A stretch of 64,000 nt of DNA from contig NC_003074.8 in NCBI RefSeq assembly GCF_000001735.4, positions 8,928,101 through 8,992,100 of the forward strand, given 5' to 3'. Under the pieces are notes generated by a model. It searched no databases. It saw only the letters and a program-made list of their open reading frames with translations, and was not told the origin of the DNA. A program made the translations under genes and the position numbers. This document shows positions 38,395 through 50,059 of the stretch, one piece after another (within the stretch, counting starts at the first letter, position 1; each line of letters starts with the position of its first letter). Source of the stretch: Arabidopsis thaliana. Lineage: Eukaryota; Streptophyta; Magnoliopsida; Brassicales; Brassicaceae.

Positions 38395-38574
38395 TCTAGC
38401 CATATCATGTTGCATTCATTCAATACTAACAGACATTTATTCACTTGTACTGAATTCTCGTGAAACGAAATAATATTTGATTCAAGAATCTGTATCCTAG
38501 GCAACTTCCGTTATTGAAAATCGCCAATTACACTCGTTTTTGTTTTCATTCAAAGTTTATGACAGGGAAAACGA

Positions 38575-40430
38575 TCATACTCCGCCTTGGCCACCTCGTT
38601 CTTTTAATGGTTGAAATGATGAAGTAAACCATTGCTTCCAAGCTGCGTCCTTCTGTTGCTCGACCCATGAGAGGAAGGCACTGTCTACTAGGCAAAAGAT
38701 GTTGACGTAAAGCAACTGGTATTGCACGGGAACATATCTGAAGTTTGCAATCTGAAGAAGTGGCCATGCTCCGCCTTCAAGAGCTAGAGCCGGAAGAAAA
38801 TCTCTCTTGAGTCCTTCTTTCACTTCAGCTGTGTTCTTTCCTGTGGCGAATCCCATGTATGTGAAGAACACCAGTAGATCTACAGGTCCAAAGATAAGAC
38901 CATCCATTGCAACTTTTGCAGCTACAAAACGTGTTGACTTTGGTACATATCGAAGCTTCAGTTTTATGAATTTATCCAAGCCTTCGTACCTGTGCAACCG
39001 CAAATAGAACAATATCAGGTTTATCAATCTACCATAGACAATTCTTTATCAGTATCTGATTCAGTGTCACTAGTTTATGTGAGCGGTAACACGAGGAAAA
39101 GCTATAACGAAATGATCTGAGATCAGAAGGAAACAAACCAGAAGTGGCCAACAGGTCCGACAAAACCAAATCCAAACATGCTCGTGATAGCTACTCGCTT
39201 CCAGTTGACTTTGAATTCTGCATCTTGCTTCCACTTGACCTTAATTTCTGCATCTGCGTCAGCATCTTTATTTGTTTCCTGTTATATTGAACATGGTTTT
39301 AGTGCTTGAGCCAAGGTAAGTCAATAAAATCTCAATATATAGCCTAAACTCAGAAACAATATACCATGACCTCTAAAGGCAAATGAATTTTAAGGATTGT
39401 CTCACAGCAGAAGATGTTATAAGTAAAGAAGTATCGCATAATTTCATAAAAGGTAAGCAGTAGACTAGAGCTGCTAATCCATAACGGCATGAACATGTAT
39501 CACCAATGGACCAAAGGGCGATTTATATTGCAATGTTAACATGAAAATACCACACCAACAACATAGAGAGTCACAAAACACATTGTCTCCATTAGTATCT
39601 TTTACGTATTGGTATCACCATACCATATAAGCTCTCTTCTGAACTGTTCAAACTTTGAAAAGAACTCTGAAGCTGTAGTAGCCCACAGTTCTGGCTTAAG
39701 CATTAAAATGTCTTCGATTGTTGGAAAAAATAGCCATTAGGAAATCATGGAATCTCAGCAAACAAGTAAATGGACGTTATACTACAAGAAATTTCACACA
39801 GCCATAGAGAGAGCCTAGAAAAGAATCCGAGTGCTATTGCTCAATTACAACTTAGGCAACACAACCTAAAGTTCCAGTATCTATCTAATAGAGACCATAA
39901 GCTAACAAGAAATCACAGAAAACTGTAAACGGAGAAGACGAACTCAAATCCTTGAAAGATTTAGCAGCAAGAAGGTGAGAACAACGGGAAAATATTCCAA
40001 GTATCAAAGAAAAACTCCAGAAACAGCATCAAGGTCTAAGGAAGAACTACATAAATCAACACATTGATGAAGCATTACCACATTCACTGAAATGTCGCGA
40101 ATATACTGATGCACAAGAACCAATTGACGCAGATATATCACGAAACCCAGAGATACATAGATGCAAATTCAAAAACCTAAAACTAATTTCATCAATCCGC
40201 ACGAATCGGAGAGAAACTCCAATTTGAAACTTCAATCGAAGGTGAGAGAGAGAGAAGGAGATCGGAAAATGACTAACGGTGAGACGAAGAAGACGACGTT
40301 TCGCAGTGGAATGAGTGATGTATTGAGCGGTGACATCGCCAAATCCCCAAAGAAATCCAGAACTGATGACCTGAGTTTTCACAGGATGAACCGTCAGGCA
40401 TCGCTGGTACCATCTCCAAAGCTTCAACAT
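38575..40430 (-). CDS. Mpv17/PMP22 family membrane protein
   Basis: Three minus-strand exons (40430-40278, 39278-39139, 38989-38575) give 235 aa. The N-terminal exon MLKLWRWYQRCLTVHPVKTQ, GFLWGFGDVTAQYI is the family's first helix. Exon 2 contains a lysine- and acid-rich insert (KDADADAEIKVKW) and then GFVGPVGHFWY, the family signature. Exon 3 carries FVAAKVAMDGLIFGPVDLLVFF, and WPLLQIANFRYVPVQYQLLYVNIFCLVDSAFLSW, the diagnostic Mpv17/PMP22 C-terminal block. These proteins form four-helix channels or pores in peroxisomal, mitochondrial or plastid membranes. The target membrane is not clear from sequence. It is tail-to-tail with RSY3, stops about 180 bp apart. I recall this as AT3G24570. Confidence 0.92.
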
Positions 40431-41061
40431 TATGTACCAGCCGTATTCGCCGTCGCCGCGAGAGAGAGAGATTGGGACCTGTCACCTGTGACGGAGAGCC
40501 GCCGTGGAAGAAGGCGATTGTGATTGGTTAGAAGAAAGAGGTTGATACAGTGCTTAAGCTTTCTTCTTAAACGTCTTCTTCTCTTTTTAATTTTTTAATC
40601 ACTTCTTTTTTTCGAGTCAACAGTCAACACTACAAAAAGGCTGTTGCAATATCATTGGGCTTTTACCAATCAACATTTTCTTTCCGGCCCATTAACATTT
40701 AACATTCTAATTTAATTTGTTTTTTGTGTTGACGATGAAGAAAATTGGGTCAAATGAGAAACCTCTCATTTTAACCTCTCTATTTTTTAGGATTTTAAAC
40801 CCCCAAAATTTCCCTATACACTCTATCTTGCGGCGGAAGAAATCTGTAATCACAAAGGAAAAGGTTAATAGTTTTTTTTCTTTCTCTTTTTTAAATATTT
40901 TGTTTTGTCGTCATCGAATCTTTTCGTTTAGGGTTATCTGATGTTACATCAAGGTTAAAGAAAACCGATAATCACAGAAGCATATAGAAATCGTTTTTGA
41001 AGGTACATCGATCATCGTTGAGACTTACTACGTTACAACGATCATCGTTGAGACTTAAACA

Positions 41062-42198
41062 ATGACGAAGATGTCTAATCTCCCTAATGATTTGGCGGAA
41101 GAGGTGCTCTCTAGGGTTTCGTTAACATCTCTGAGAAACGTCCGACTTACTTGTAAAGATTGGAATACTTTATCTAAAGGTGAGAGCTTTGCAAAGAATC
41201 ACCTTGGTTATCAAGCAATAGTAGCAGCGAAGGAAAAAGAGTTTATGATGGTCCTGATGATGGATTTTAGGGTTTATTTGATTCGAGTCAACGTTCACAA
41301 TGACATTGAGTCGTGTATTAAGCCTGAAGGTGAGCTTATTAGCTTGGGCGATGAAGTCGATGTATCTCAAGTCTTTCACTGCGACGGTTTATTGCTATGC
41401 ATCACGGAAGATAACGAAGATAACGCTAAGGTCGTTCTTTGGAACCCGTATTGGGGGCAAACACGGTGGATCGAGTCTACAAATAATTTCCACAAATTGG
41501 ACATGTATACGTATGCTCTCGGATACAAGAAGAGCAGCAAATCAAGCCGCAGCTACAAAATCTTGAGATTTATTGATTTTTCTCCCACTTGTTCTGAGTT
41601 CAAAATCTACAATATCAACTCTGATTCATGGAAGGTTCTTGATGTGTCTCCAGACTGGAAGATAGATTCTTATATTCGTGGCGTGTCTCTCAAGGGAAAT
41701 ACATACTGGATTGCTAGAGAGAGGCACGGATACGGCCATACTTTCTTAGTCTGTTTTGATTTCACAAGAGAGAGATTTAGGTCGCGTTTACCTCTGCCGA
41801 GTCAGCCGTGTGTTTTAGATACCGTGAGTCTATCTAGTGTTAGAGAAGAGCAGCTTGCTGTTTTATTTCAGTGCTCAAGTACATTGGAGATGCAGATCTG
41901 GGTAACAACCAAAATTGAGCCCAATGCGGTGTTGTGGAACAGCAAGGTGTTCTTAGCTGTGGATATGCACTCACTTAAGTTTCAGTTTCAAGTTAGAGCT
42001 TCGAGTTTCTTTATCGACGAGGAGAAGAGAGTTGTTGTTGTTTTTGATAAAGAAAAACGTTATTTAGCGTCCTCTCGCAACAAAGCTTACATCGTTGGAG
42101 TGGATGGAACCTGGGAACAAGTGGACCTTGGAATGTCTGTAGACAAATTTGTTTACCCACTTGTGTGCTCTTATGTTCCAAGTTTAGTGCATTTTTGA
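41062..42198 (+). CDS. F-box protein with FBA (F-box-associated) domain
   Basis: A single-exon 378-codon frame. The N-terminal F-box reads LPNDLAEEVLSRVSLTSLRNVRLTCKDWNTLSKGESFAKNHLG. The rest is an FBA type-1 domain: VFHCDGLLLCI, VVLWNPYWGQTRWI, YALGYKKSSKSSRSYKILRF, FKIYNINSDSWKVLDV, GNTYWIA. F-box proteins link substrates to SCF ubiquitin ligases through SKP1; the partner is not predictable. The second of two nearby ATGs (MTKM) fits the family start. The truncated relative at 56.1-56.5 kb has the same block order. I recall this as AT3G24580. Confidence 0.9.
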   Translation: MTKMSNLPNDLAEEVLSRVSLTSLRNVRLTCKDWNTLSKGESFAKNHLGYQAIVAAKEKEFMMVLMMDFRVYLIRVNVHNDIESCIKPEGELISLGDEVDVSQVFHCDGLLLCITEDNEDNAKVVLWNPYWGQTRWIESTNNFHKLDMYTYALGYKKSSKSSRSYKILRFIDFSPTCSEFKIYNINSDSWKVLDVSPDWKIDSYIRGVSLKGNTYWIARERHGYGHTFLVCFDFTRERFRSRLPLPSQPCVLDTVSLSSVREEQLAVLFQCSSTLEMQIWVTTKIEPNAVLWNSKVFLAVDMHSLKFQFQVRASSFFIDEEKRVVVVFDKEKRYLASSRNKAYIVGVDGTWEQVDLGMSVDKFVYPLVCSYVPSLVHF

Positions 42199-42593
42199 TT
42201 AGTATATTCTACAAAACCTGTAATCTGTTTCTTGCATATTTATACCCTTGTTTTTTCTCTTTTATCATGTTGATTGAACAAGATTATTAACTCTCCACAA
42301 CTAGGATTCTCTTATTGCTCTGATCATGTCAGTATCTGTATAAAAGTGTCCAAGCCATTGTGTTCCTTTTTAACAGAGAACGCAACTACCGACTTCTCAC
42401 AACATATCAAATGCCAAATGTGAACTAATGTAACCAAACAATGTTTTTTGGATAATTCACATTGCACAAATGCTTGTATCTGTAGTTTCCAATTTTCTTA
42501 AAGGGTGTTTTGGACATTTCGATCTTTTTTTTTGATATGGTAAATAAAATTACAAACAATTATATTTTTCCGAGAAAGCCATTGTTTCAGTTG

Positions 42594-43920
42594 ATGATGG
42601 TGATGATATCTCTTCACTTCTCTACTCCGCCGCTAGCTTTTCTCAAATCTGATTCCAATTCCAGATTTCTCAAGAACCCTAATCCTAATTTTATCCAATT
42701 CACCCCAAAATCCCAACTTCTTTTCCCCCAACGTCTCAATTTCAACACCGGAACAAATTTAAACCGGCGAACTCTGAGTTGCTATGGGATTAAGGATTCA
42801 AGTGAGACAACGAAGTCTGCGCCGTCATTAGACTCCGGCGACGGTGGCGGCGGAGATGGTGGTGATGATGATAAAGGTGAAGTGGAGGAAAAAAACAGAC
42901 TTTTTCCGGAATGGTTGGATTTTACCTCGGATGATGCACAGACTGTGTTTGTGGCTATAGCTGTATCGTTGGCGTTTCGTTATTTTATCGCAGAACCAAG
43001 ATATATTCCTTCTTTGTCTATGTATCCTACTTTTGATGTTGGAGACAGATTAGTTGCAGAGAAGGTATTGTTTTCTTTATATTAGTTTAGCTTTGTAATC
43101 ATGAGCTTTAGTTTAGGAATTGGGAAGCTATGGTTTAGTTTTATCAGATTACAATGTCAAAGGTTACATCTTTAGAGTTAAAGATAGTTTTTTAGTATGA
43201 GCTCAAGAGATTCTCATTGATTGGTTTTTGGTGTTTGTTACTAAGATGTGGTGTTGATGTTTCAGGTGAGTTATTATTTCAGGAAGCCTTGTGCAAATGA
43301 TATTGTCATCTTTAAAAGTCCACCAGTTCTTCAGGAAGTTGGGTATACTGATGCCGATGTATTTATTAAACGGATTGTTGCCAAAGAAGGTGACCTTGTG
43401 GAGGTATGTATGATCATATTTTTGGCTCTTGGCTTGTAATAGTGAAGCTGATGGTTATTTTGATTTGGGGTAATGTGTAGGTACATAATGGGAAACTGAT
43501 GGTTAATGGTGTTGCTAGGAATGAAAAATTCATCTTAGAGCCTCCTGGTTATGAAATGACACCAATTGTAAGTATTATCAAAAGAACCTGAAGCTTGTGG
43601 TTTTTCTTCTTTTTCTGATTTTGGTTGCTTCAACATTGTAGAGGGTACCGGAAAATTCAGTCTTTGTGATGGGTGATAACCGGAATAACAGTTATGATTC
43701 GCACGTATGGTGAGAAGCCTATTTGTTCATCTGGTTTTAGAATTTTATCACAGGATTTAGCTTCTTCTTGGATTGTTCCTTATTGTGGAAAACTTGTGTT
43801 GTCTTCAGGGGTCCTCTGCCTTTGAAGAATATTATTGGACGGTCGGTTTTTCGGTATTGGCCACCAAACAGAGTAAGCGGGACAGTGCTAGAAGGTGGCT
43901 GTGCTGTGGATAAGCAATAG
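42594..43920 (+). CDS. PLSP1: Plastidic type I signal peptidase 1
   Basis: Five exons (42594-43064, 43266-43403, 43481-43567, 43642-43709, 43809-43920) give 291 aa. The first ~75 residues are Ser/Asn/Phe/Arg-rich, as in a transit peptide. An acidic-glycine linker follows, then a membrane segment ([16 protein letters not shown]). Catalytic Ser142 lies in IPSLSMYPT and catalytic Lys192 in [11 protein letters not shown]; box E is [18 protein letters not shown]. The enzyme cleaves targeting peptides of thylakoid proteins and of Toc75 in the envelope. An upstream in-frame ATG at 42510 would add 28 residues; the 42594 start gives the family length. I recall this as AT3G24590. Confidence 0.96.
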
Positions 43921-44094
43921 AACATATTGTAACGTTTTGATTCGGCATGTCTTCATTTGAAACACTTGTGCAGATAAAAACGAAAACAATGTACCTTTTT
44001 ATGAAGGAGAGAGTTGCACATTTGAATTAGATTGCAGATTAATGAGGAAACAAGAAATTCTTATTTGCAAAATGGAGATATGATGAAAATTTGT

Positions 44095-45095
44095 TTACTT
44101 GGTAACGAGTTTACAGGTCTTGTGAGTGAATTCTATGGGTTTGGAAGTCTTGGAGGAGGAGATGAAGAAAGAGCATGATACGTGATTCTCGTGCTTCGAC
44201 TTGACTAGCTTCCCCAATAGATTACCTCTTGATCTGATCTCAAACTCCAGCTTCACTGGAACTTTACCCTTCTTGTCGGAAGCTGCTAAGTGTGGTCCTG
44301 CTCCATACAGAGGAACCTCTGCGCCAGTGAGCTTTACAATTGATATGTGCTTACTCTTTCTTGGTTGGTAATAGCTCTTTAGCTTCACAACCAGAATGTG
44401 AATATCAGATTACGATGATGACAGTATAGGAGCAATGAGTGAGATCTGAAAACAGAGAGTACCTGACCAGTGGCGAGTGTGAGAGCAGAGAAAGTGAGTT
44501 TGAAGGTAGAAGAAGAGACATGGATGCCAAAGTAAGGAGCAGGACTGTCTATTGTCACCTTCACTGAACTGTTAAAGCTTAGAATCTTGGTGGCGACTCC
44601 TGTTCTGTCTATTCCTTCTCCGTAATAGAAGCTATGGATGTCAACGCTCTTAACGGAGACGATAGGAGAGAAAGGATGAGAAGCTCCCCACAAAACAGAG
44701 CAAAAAACAGAGAACACAACCACAGTACCTAATATTACCAAAACCGCTCTACATTGTCCCACTGATAATCCTCTGTTATCATCATAAACCTCATCTTCAT
44801 TAATCGTGTATGGCTTCTCCGGCCAATACATATTACTCCTCCGGGAGCTTCCTTTCCATCGAAATCCCATACCGCTTGTCCCATTAGAGGTACGGCTCGA
44901 AGAGGAGAGACGTGACTCACTGAGAATGGTGTAGTTTGGGGTATGAACCTGAATAAGCGAAGCAGAGGATGAGGATTTTTCACCATCGTCTAATTGGGAC
45001 ACGCTTGAAGGACTCTCTACGTAGTAAGCTTGTTTAGGTGATGAAATAGATAGGTCCAAGCTTGTTCTTTCTGATTCTGACGTTGCATCCATCAT
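44095..45095 (-). CDS. LEA_2-type membrane-anchored protein, copy 1
   Basis: Two minus-strand exons (45095-44463, 44382-44095) give 306 aa. The N-terminal ~115 residues are Ser-rich with SLDLSISSPKQAYYVESPSS. A membrane segment (VLVILGTVVVFSVFCSVLWGA) follows, then an LEA_2 domain (VSVKSVDIHSFYYGEG, KVTIDSPAPYFGIHV, LKSYYQPRKSKH, VPLYGAG, VKLEFEIRSRGNLLGKLVKSKH). This is the layout of NHL/LEA_2 single-pass proteins linked to stress and defence. The product is about 55% alike by eye to the next gene upstream, with the same membrane and LEA_2 order, so the two are a tandem pair. Some annotations may have joined them. Confidence 0.88.
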
Positions 45096-45461
45096 CTTTC
45101 TTTTGGTTTATCAATTTGTTTGTGTTTTGAGATTCACGTAAACATTGAAAATGGGAGATCGATACATATGTCTTAGAAGATAATTGAAGAAGAACACGGC
45201 GTAGAGAGTGGATATAGAACAAACCCTTTGAAGCTTTCTTTTCCATTTTTATTTGTTTTTGTTTATAAAACCGGTTTTAACGGATTTTATTCTTTCTATT
45301 TCCAATAAGATAAAATGGAATGTAATCCTTTTTTGCTAAGAAAAATGGAAAAATATGACATTATATTATAACTATACTTGAAAAAAAAAATCCATTTTTT
45401 TACAAAAGCTATGAGTAAATAAGAATCAAGTTTTTATATTAAAAAAAAAATGAAGAAGCTT

Positions 45462-46767
45462 CTATGAAATACAAGTTTTGTGGGTAAATTTTACAAAGGT
45501 GGTGTTGTAGGAGGAAATAAAAAAGAAGCAAGAGAGGTGTTTCCTATGCCTAGACTTGACTAAGTTTCCAACAATATTGGCTCGTGATCGGATCTCGAAC
45601 TCTAACTTCACGGGAACTCCACCACTGTTGTCCGAAGCAACTAACTCGGCTCCTGCTCCATATAGTGGAACCTTGGAGCCAATAAGGTTGATCCTAGATG
45701 TGTGGTTGCTTTGTTTTGGTTGGTGATAACTCTTCAGCCGCGCATTCGCAAGTGTGAATTGACGAGAGTATATGAGGCTGACGGCAGTGGAGCTAACATG
45801 GATGCCGAATAATGTAGAAGGATTGTGTGTTGTGATCACCACTGAACATTTAACGTTCATGATCTTTGTTGGAACTCCTGTATTGTCTGAACCTTCTCCG
45901 TAGTAAAAACTTCTCACATTCACACCCTAACATATACAAATACAACACAAAATCATCAAACACTTATAGAACGTAGACCAAGGTGCAATTCATTCAAACA
46001 CAAATTGATGTGTTTTGCGTTTATAATTAAAGAAATAAATTTGGCTCTAAATATTAAAGTTAAGGTTATATCTTTTTATAGCATAAAAATTGTATTTTCA
46101 TTTGGAACAAAACACTTTTTAGATTATGTAAACACAAACACAAACAACTCAAGGTCTAGTTATGAAACCACATTTGATGTTAATTTTGTAAGCGAAAACA
46201 CAAAATATAATATAAATTTTTTTAATGAAAAACACACAAAATTCTGTTTCTTCTGAAAATGTGGAAAACGAAAATGCAAACACACAAACTAAGGTGAATA
46301 ATCTTTGCTATATATGTAAGTAAAAATAAAATTACCTTGATGTAGACGATTGGAGGAGAAGATTGAGAAGCACCAAAGAGAACAGAACAAAGAAGAAAAA
46401 AGATACTCAATGTCGCAACAACTCCCAAAATAAGTCTACAAGTAACAATGGAGACTCCTCTGTTGTCCTCATAAAGATCCTCGTACCGTCCATCACCACC
46501 TTCCTCCTTATCAGCCGGCCACCATATCCCGCCGTGATATTTCCTCCGTCCCTTCCACCGGAAACCGCCACCACCGCCATTGGATACCCGGCTAGCAATT
46601 GATGGGTGTGACGGCGACTCTGTGGGAGTGGTTTGATGAGTAGTCAGTGCCACCGAGGAAGACTTGTCGGAGTCACGTGATGGGCTTTGAACGTAGTAAG
46701 TAGGACGTTTTGGTGATGATAGGTCGAGGCTTGTGACGTCTGAGTCAGATTTTGGGTACATCTTCAT
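45462..46767 (-). CDS. LEA_2-type membrane-anchored protein, copy 2
   Basis: Exons 46767-46336 and 45926-45462 give 298 aa. The N-terminus carries the same SLDLSSPKRPTYYVQSPS signature as its neighbour. A glycine-rich GGGGGFRWKG segment, a membrane helix (LILGVVATLSIFFLLCSVLFGA) and the LEA_2 domain (VNVRSFYYGEGSDNTGVPTKIM, LKSYHQPKQSNH, KVPLYGAGAELVASDN, VKLEFEIRSRANIVGNLVKSRH) follow. Its single intron lies just after the membrane segment; in copy 1 the single intron lies later, inside LEA_2, so each copy has gained or lost an intron. About 370 bp separate this stop from the copy-1 start. I recall the locus as AT3G24600. Confidence 0.87.
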
Positions 46768-46789
46768 TTTTTTTGGTTAATCTTTTCTT

Positions 46790-47260
46790 TACCAATGTTT
46801 GTTCTTGTGCTCATAAATATTGGTATTTGTGTGTGCATGGGGACAAAATAGGGAACTAATTACAAGCGTTAGGTTGGGTAAGACAAAGGCCCATAGGTTA
46901 GGTGACCATTTGTCACTAGTTTTGGGTGTCAGTTACATAGTAGTACGTTCTCAATTCTGCAAGTTTGACATTTGTAACCGAAAAATTTGAGTCTTTCTTT
47001 TTAATTGGTTAGTGTAAATACGATGTTGTGTGGAAAAGTAAAAAAGAATTAGAAATGTGAAGAAGTTAGATTCGTTTTAAGTAAAGCTAGCTTTGGTGCT
47101 TCTTCTTAATTACATACTACAATTCTAAATATTTTCACATTGAGTAAAACAATAAACAAGTGACTGCTTTTAGCAAGAGAAACATACTGCCTACTATGAA
47201 TTAAGTGTGATCTTATAAATCATACTTAAAAGTAACACTTATAAAGTATAAGAAAATCTA
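46790..47260. other. Intergenic, no gene
   Basis: Promoter side of LEA_2 copy 2 and 3' side of the F-box/kelch gene. No exon was recognised. Confidence 0.4.
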
Positions 47261-47265
47261 AATTT

Positions 47266-48475
47266 TCAAACATCAACAGGGATAGAATACAAGACCATAG
47301 AGTGGTAGAAGAGAGGATCGACCGTGAGAAGATTGATTGCGAGGATAGGATGGCACCAATCACACCTCCCCAAAATCTCGCCTCCCTCCCACCTTTCCAA
47401 CGAAATCTCCGCACACCAAATCTCCAAGATCTTAAAACCATCACAACAACATTCGAGCTTTTCCCAAAAGACCAAAACATTATGACCAAGTTCGGTCAAG
47501 TTGGTCAATTGGGTCTCGGGAAGTAATTCTTCAAGGTTTAAGCTAATATTGTACATGATCTTGTAGGACTCCCACACTTTCACCATTTTCCCACCAAAGT
47601 AGACCACTCTCGATTCACGGAGCTCCTTTGACAGAAACTCCAAACCAAACACTTCCCTCCAATCTATCCCTACTGCGTCACACCAATCCAACTCCCCTGC
47701 CTCACACCAATATATACCTCCATCGTTACCACAACTATATATCAACTTATCTATTAGACACCAATCCTTGCTACGCTTTGAATCTTGATTCCCTTTTTCC
47801 CATATACTCTTGCTCGGCAAGTAGTAATAGCTTCCAACATCCCATGAATCCACCACGTATATCTTTTCTTCCCGCACTGGCTTTGGAATTGACATATCAG
47901 CCCAAGTTTGTGTCTTTGGATCGAACACTTCTCCCCAGTCGTAGTAATGCTTGTACTTGCAGCCTCCCCACACGTTTATCTTTCCGTCCACTACACTGAC
48001 TTCAGGGGAAACACGAGCCACTCTCATGGAGGTCACGTGGTGCCACTTATGAGACCGACAATCCAAGAACAAGACGTTCAACGAGCGATTGCCATTTATC
48101 TTTTCGTGGCTGAGAGGGTAACGAGGGGATCAAATGAGCTCGATTCACATTGTTCCCAGTGGAAACGTCTACAGTTGGGAGGAGGATGCACCAACATAAG
48201 GTTTCGTCAGTAGGCATGCAGAAGCATACGTAGAGGAACTTCTCAGCGTAACCTATCAACGATCGTGTCTGGTAGAGCTCGGGTGAAAGAACCATTGACC
48301 GGCAGCTCTTGGAGACGAGAGATAAGGCTGCATGGTCCAATCTTGATACGCGGGCCAAGCAAATCATAGCCACCGCTTCTGGCAAAGATTGTAGAAACCC
48401 TGAAGATGACGACGGAGATGCCTCTTTCTTCCTCCTCTTACTATGTGGTTCCACTTCGGGAGCCTCATTGGACAT
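47266..48475 (-). pseudogene. F-box/kelch-repeat gene, probably broken
   Basis: From 48475 the minus strand encodes a family-typical start: a KRRKKE basic patch, then the F-box FLQSLPEAVAMICLARVSRLDHAALSLVSKSCRSMVLSPELYQTRSLIGYAEKFLYVC. Past HLIPSLPS at about 48130 this frame runs into non-family sequence. The kelch part continues in another frame from about 48105 (NGNRSLNVLFLDCRSHKWHHVTSMRVARVSPEVSVVDGKINVWGGC) to the stop at 47266. The conserved first kelch strand, roughly VGS-IY-IGG, is missing. A short deletion plus frameshift fits best; a very short intron is possible but no good splice pair is obvious. I recall AT3G24610 as a putative F-box/kelch gene. Confidence 0.7.
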
Positions 48476-48649
48476 TGTCACACACTTCTGACTTTGCTCG
48501 ATTAACTTAATTATATAATTAAAGTATTGAACAAAAGGTTTTACGAGAGTGATGAGTTCTCCTTTTTGGATTAGTTTTAGCTTTAGGTTTAGGGCTTTTG
48601 AAGATTGAGAAGGATTCAAAGAGAAACTACCTTCTAATAAGATTTAAAA

Positions 48650-49110
48650 GTAAAATTAGGGATACGCCTATTGTTTTTCGGTTATATATCAAAAACGAAA
48701 TATATATAATTTTATCCTTAGTTTTAATCAATAACGAAACATTCGGTTTTAACCAAACCAAATAATTTATAGCTTACAGTTTTTCCCCACAAGGCCACAA
48801 CCAAGTAAAACCATGATTCCCTAAGAGCATCTACATTGCACAACATAAGGAAATGTCTTTAATTACAAATAAAATAAAAGAAAAAATAAGAACCAATGAC
48901 ATTGTGCCACATAAGTTAAGATGTCTCAAAACAAATGTCTTTGATGTCTCCCAAGAGACACAATTCTCTTTTCTGCATTAATTTAAAGACATTTACCTTT
49001 TTATTTTATTCATTAAAATCTAAAGACACTCACAATTTGTTATGCAATAGAGGTGGCATAAGGCTTTATGGGTTATGTTATGTATTCTTATTGTATTTTT
49101 GTTATATTTT
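48650..49110. other. Intergenic, AT-rich, no gene
   Basis: Upstream of the F-box/kelch gene and before the retroposon. No exon was recognised. Confidence 0.4.
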
Positions 49111-49126
49111 TATTATATTGACTTTC

Positions 49127-50038
49127 ATTTTTTTTGTCACTAAATTAAAATTATATTCATTAACTTGATGTGGAACCAAGGAAGTACACAATACCCAAAC
49201 AAGGGAAACCAAAGCCGACAGATGAAGTTAAAGTCCTCAGAGTCAAAGCCGGAGGAAAAAGAAAATATCCCCGGAAAGAAAGCCCTAAAGAAAGGGAAAC
49301 AAAGACCCTAAAACCACAAAGCAGCAAACCAGAGACCCTAAACGAAAGATGATGTACCCAAATACAATAGCCGAAGCAACAAAGCTAAAATCCTAAAAAA
49401 CAATAGTCACAAGCGGCAAAGAAAAACTCCTCCTCAAAAGCACCTGCGAAGAGATTTACTACGGCTGCCCACAGCCAACCCGAAATAACATCTGCCACCT
49501 CCTATCATGAAGAGAGCCAATCTCTCGAAACCAGAAGCAAGAACTTCATAACCCGGCAAGCCAAACCACAAGAAGAAACTTGAAAACGCTTCCGGATGCG
49601 ACGACGACGACTGAGGCGACCAATTGCGTCTAGATAGAAGCCTTCAAAAAGCTAACAGAAAAGATCTGAAGCAAGTACAAGGAGTGAAGCCTAACCTCTC
49701 GAGAACCTTCATCGAGAACAAGCACGACGAAAGAAGGAGGAAGCTATCAAACACAGAAACCAACACCAAGGAGGAGAACCAACTGCCAACAAAGAAGACT
49801 ACCACAACAGAAACAGAAAGAAAAGGGACATCCAGTTGGGAACCAATGGCTGAAGCAAGGAGACCAAGAGGCGGAAGGAAAGGCATGGTCTGGGCACAAA
49901 CTCAACGAGAACCCACCACCACACAAACAATGGCATAGAAACAAAGCTAACCACTTGAACGGCTACAAGATCACCTGATCTGTCCGCTCCAACCGAATCC
50001 ATAATCTCAAAGTTCGGTTGACTTTCTATTAATCCTCA
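49127..50038 (-). mobile_element. Non-LTR retroposon C (~0.9 kb, minus strand)
   Basis: Read on the minus strand, the element starts near 50038, runs about 910 bp and ends in GTGACAAAAAAAAT at 49127-49139. Flanking near-identical direct repeats on the plus strand are ATTATATTGACTTTC (49112-49126) and ATAATATTGACTTTC (50039-50053), 14 of 15 alike. The poly(A) end and target-site duplication show retroposition. There is no enzyme domain; minus-strand frames are short and hydrophobic (about 49644-50002). Size, tail and lack of coding match the Sadhu non-coding retroposons of Arabidopsis as I recall them. It does not visibly share sequence with elements A and B. Confidence 0.65.
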
Positions 50039-50059
50039 ATAATATTGACTTTCTATTTT

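Noticed and set aside
49624-49938. 104-codon plus-strand frame, Lys/Glu/Thr-rich
   Set aside because: It is the antisense of retroposon C; the composition is the complement of a pyrimidine-rich element.
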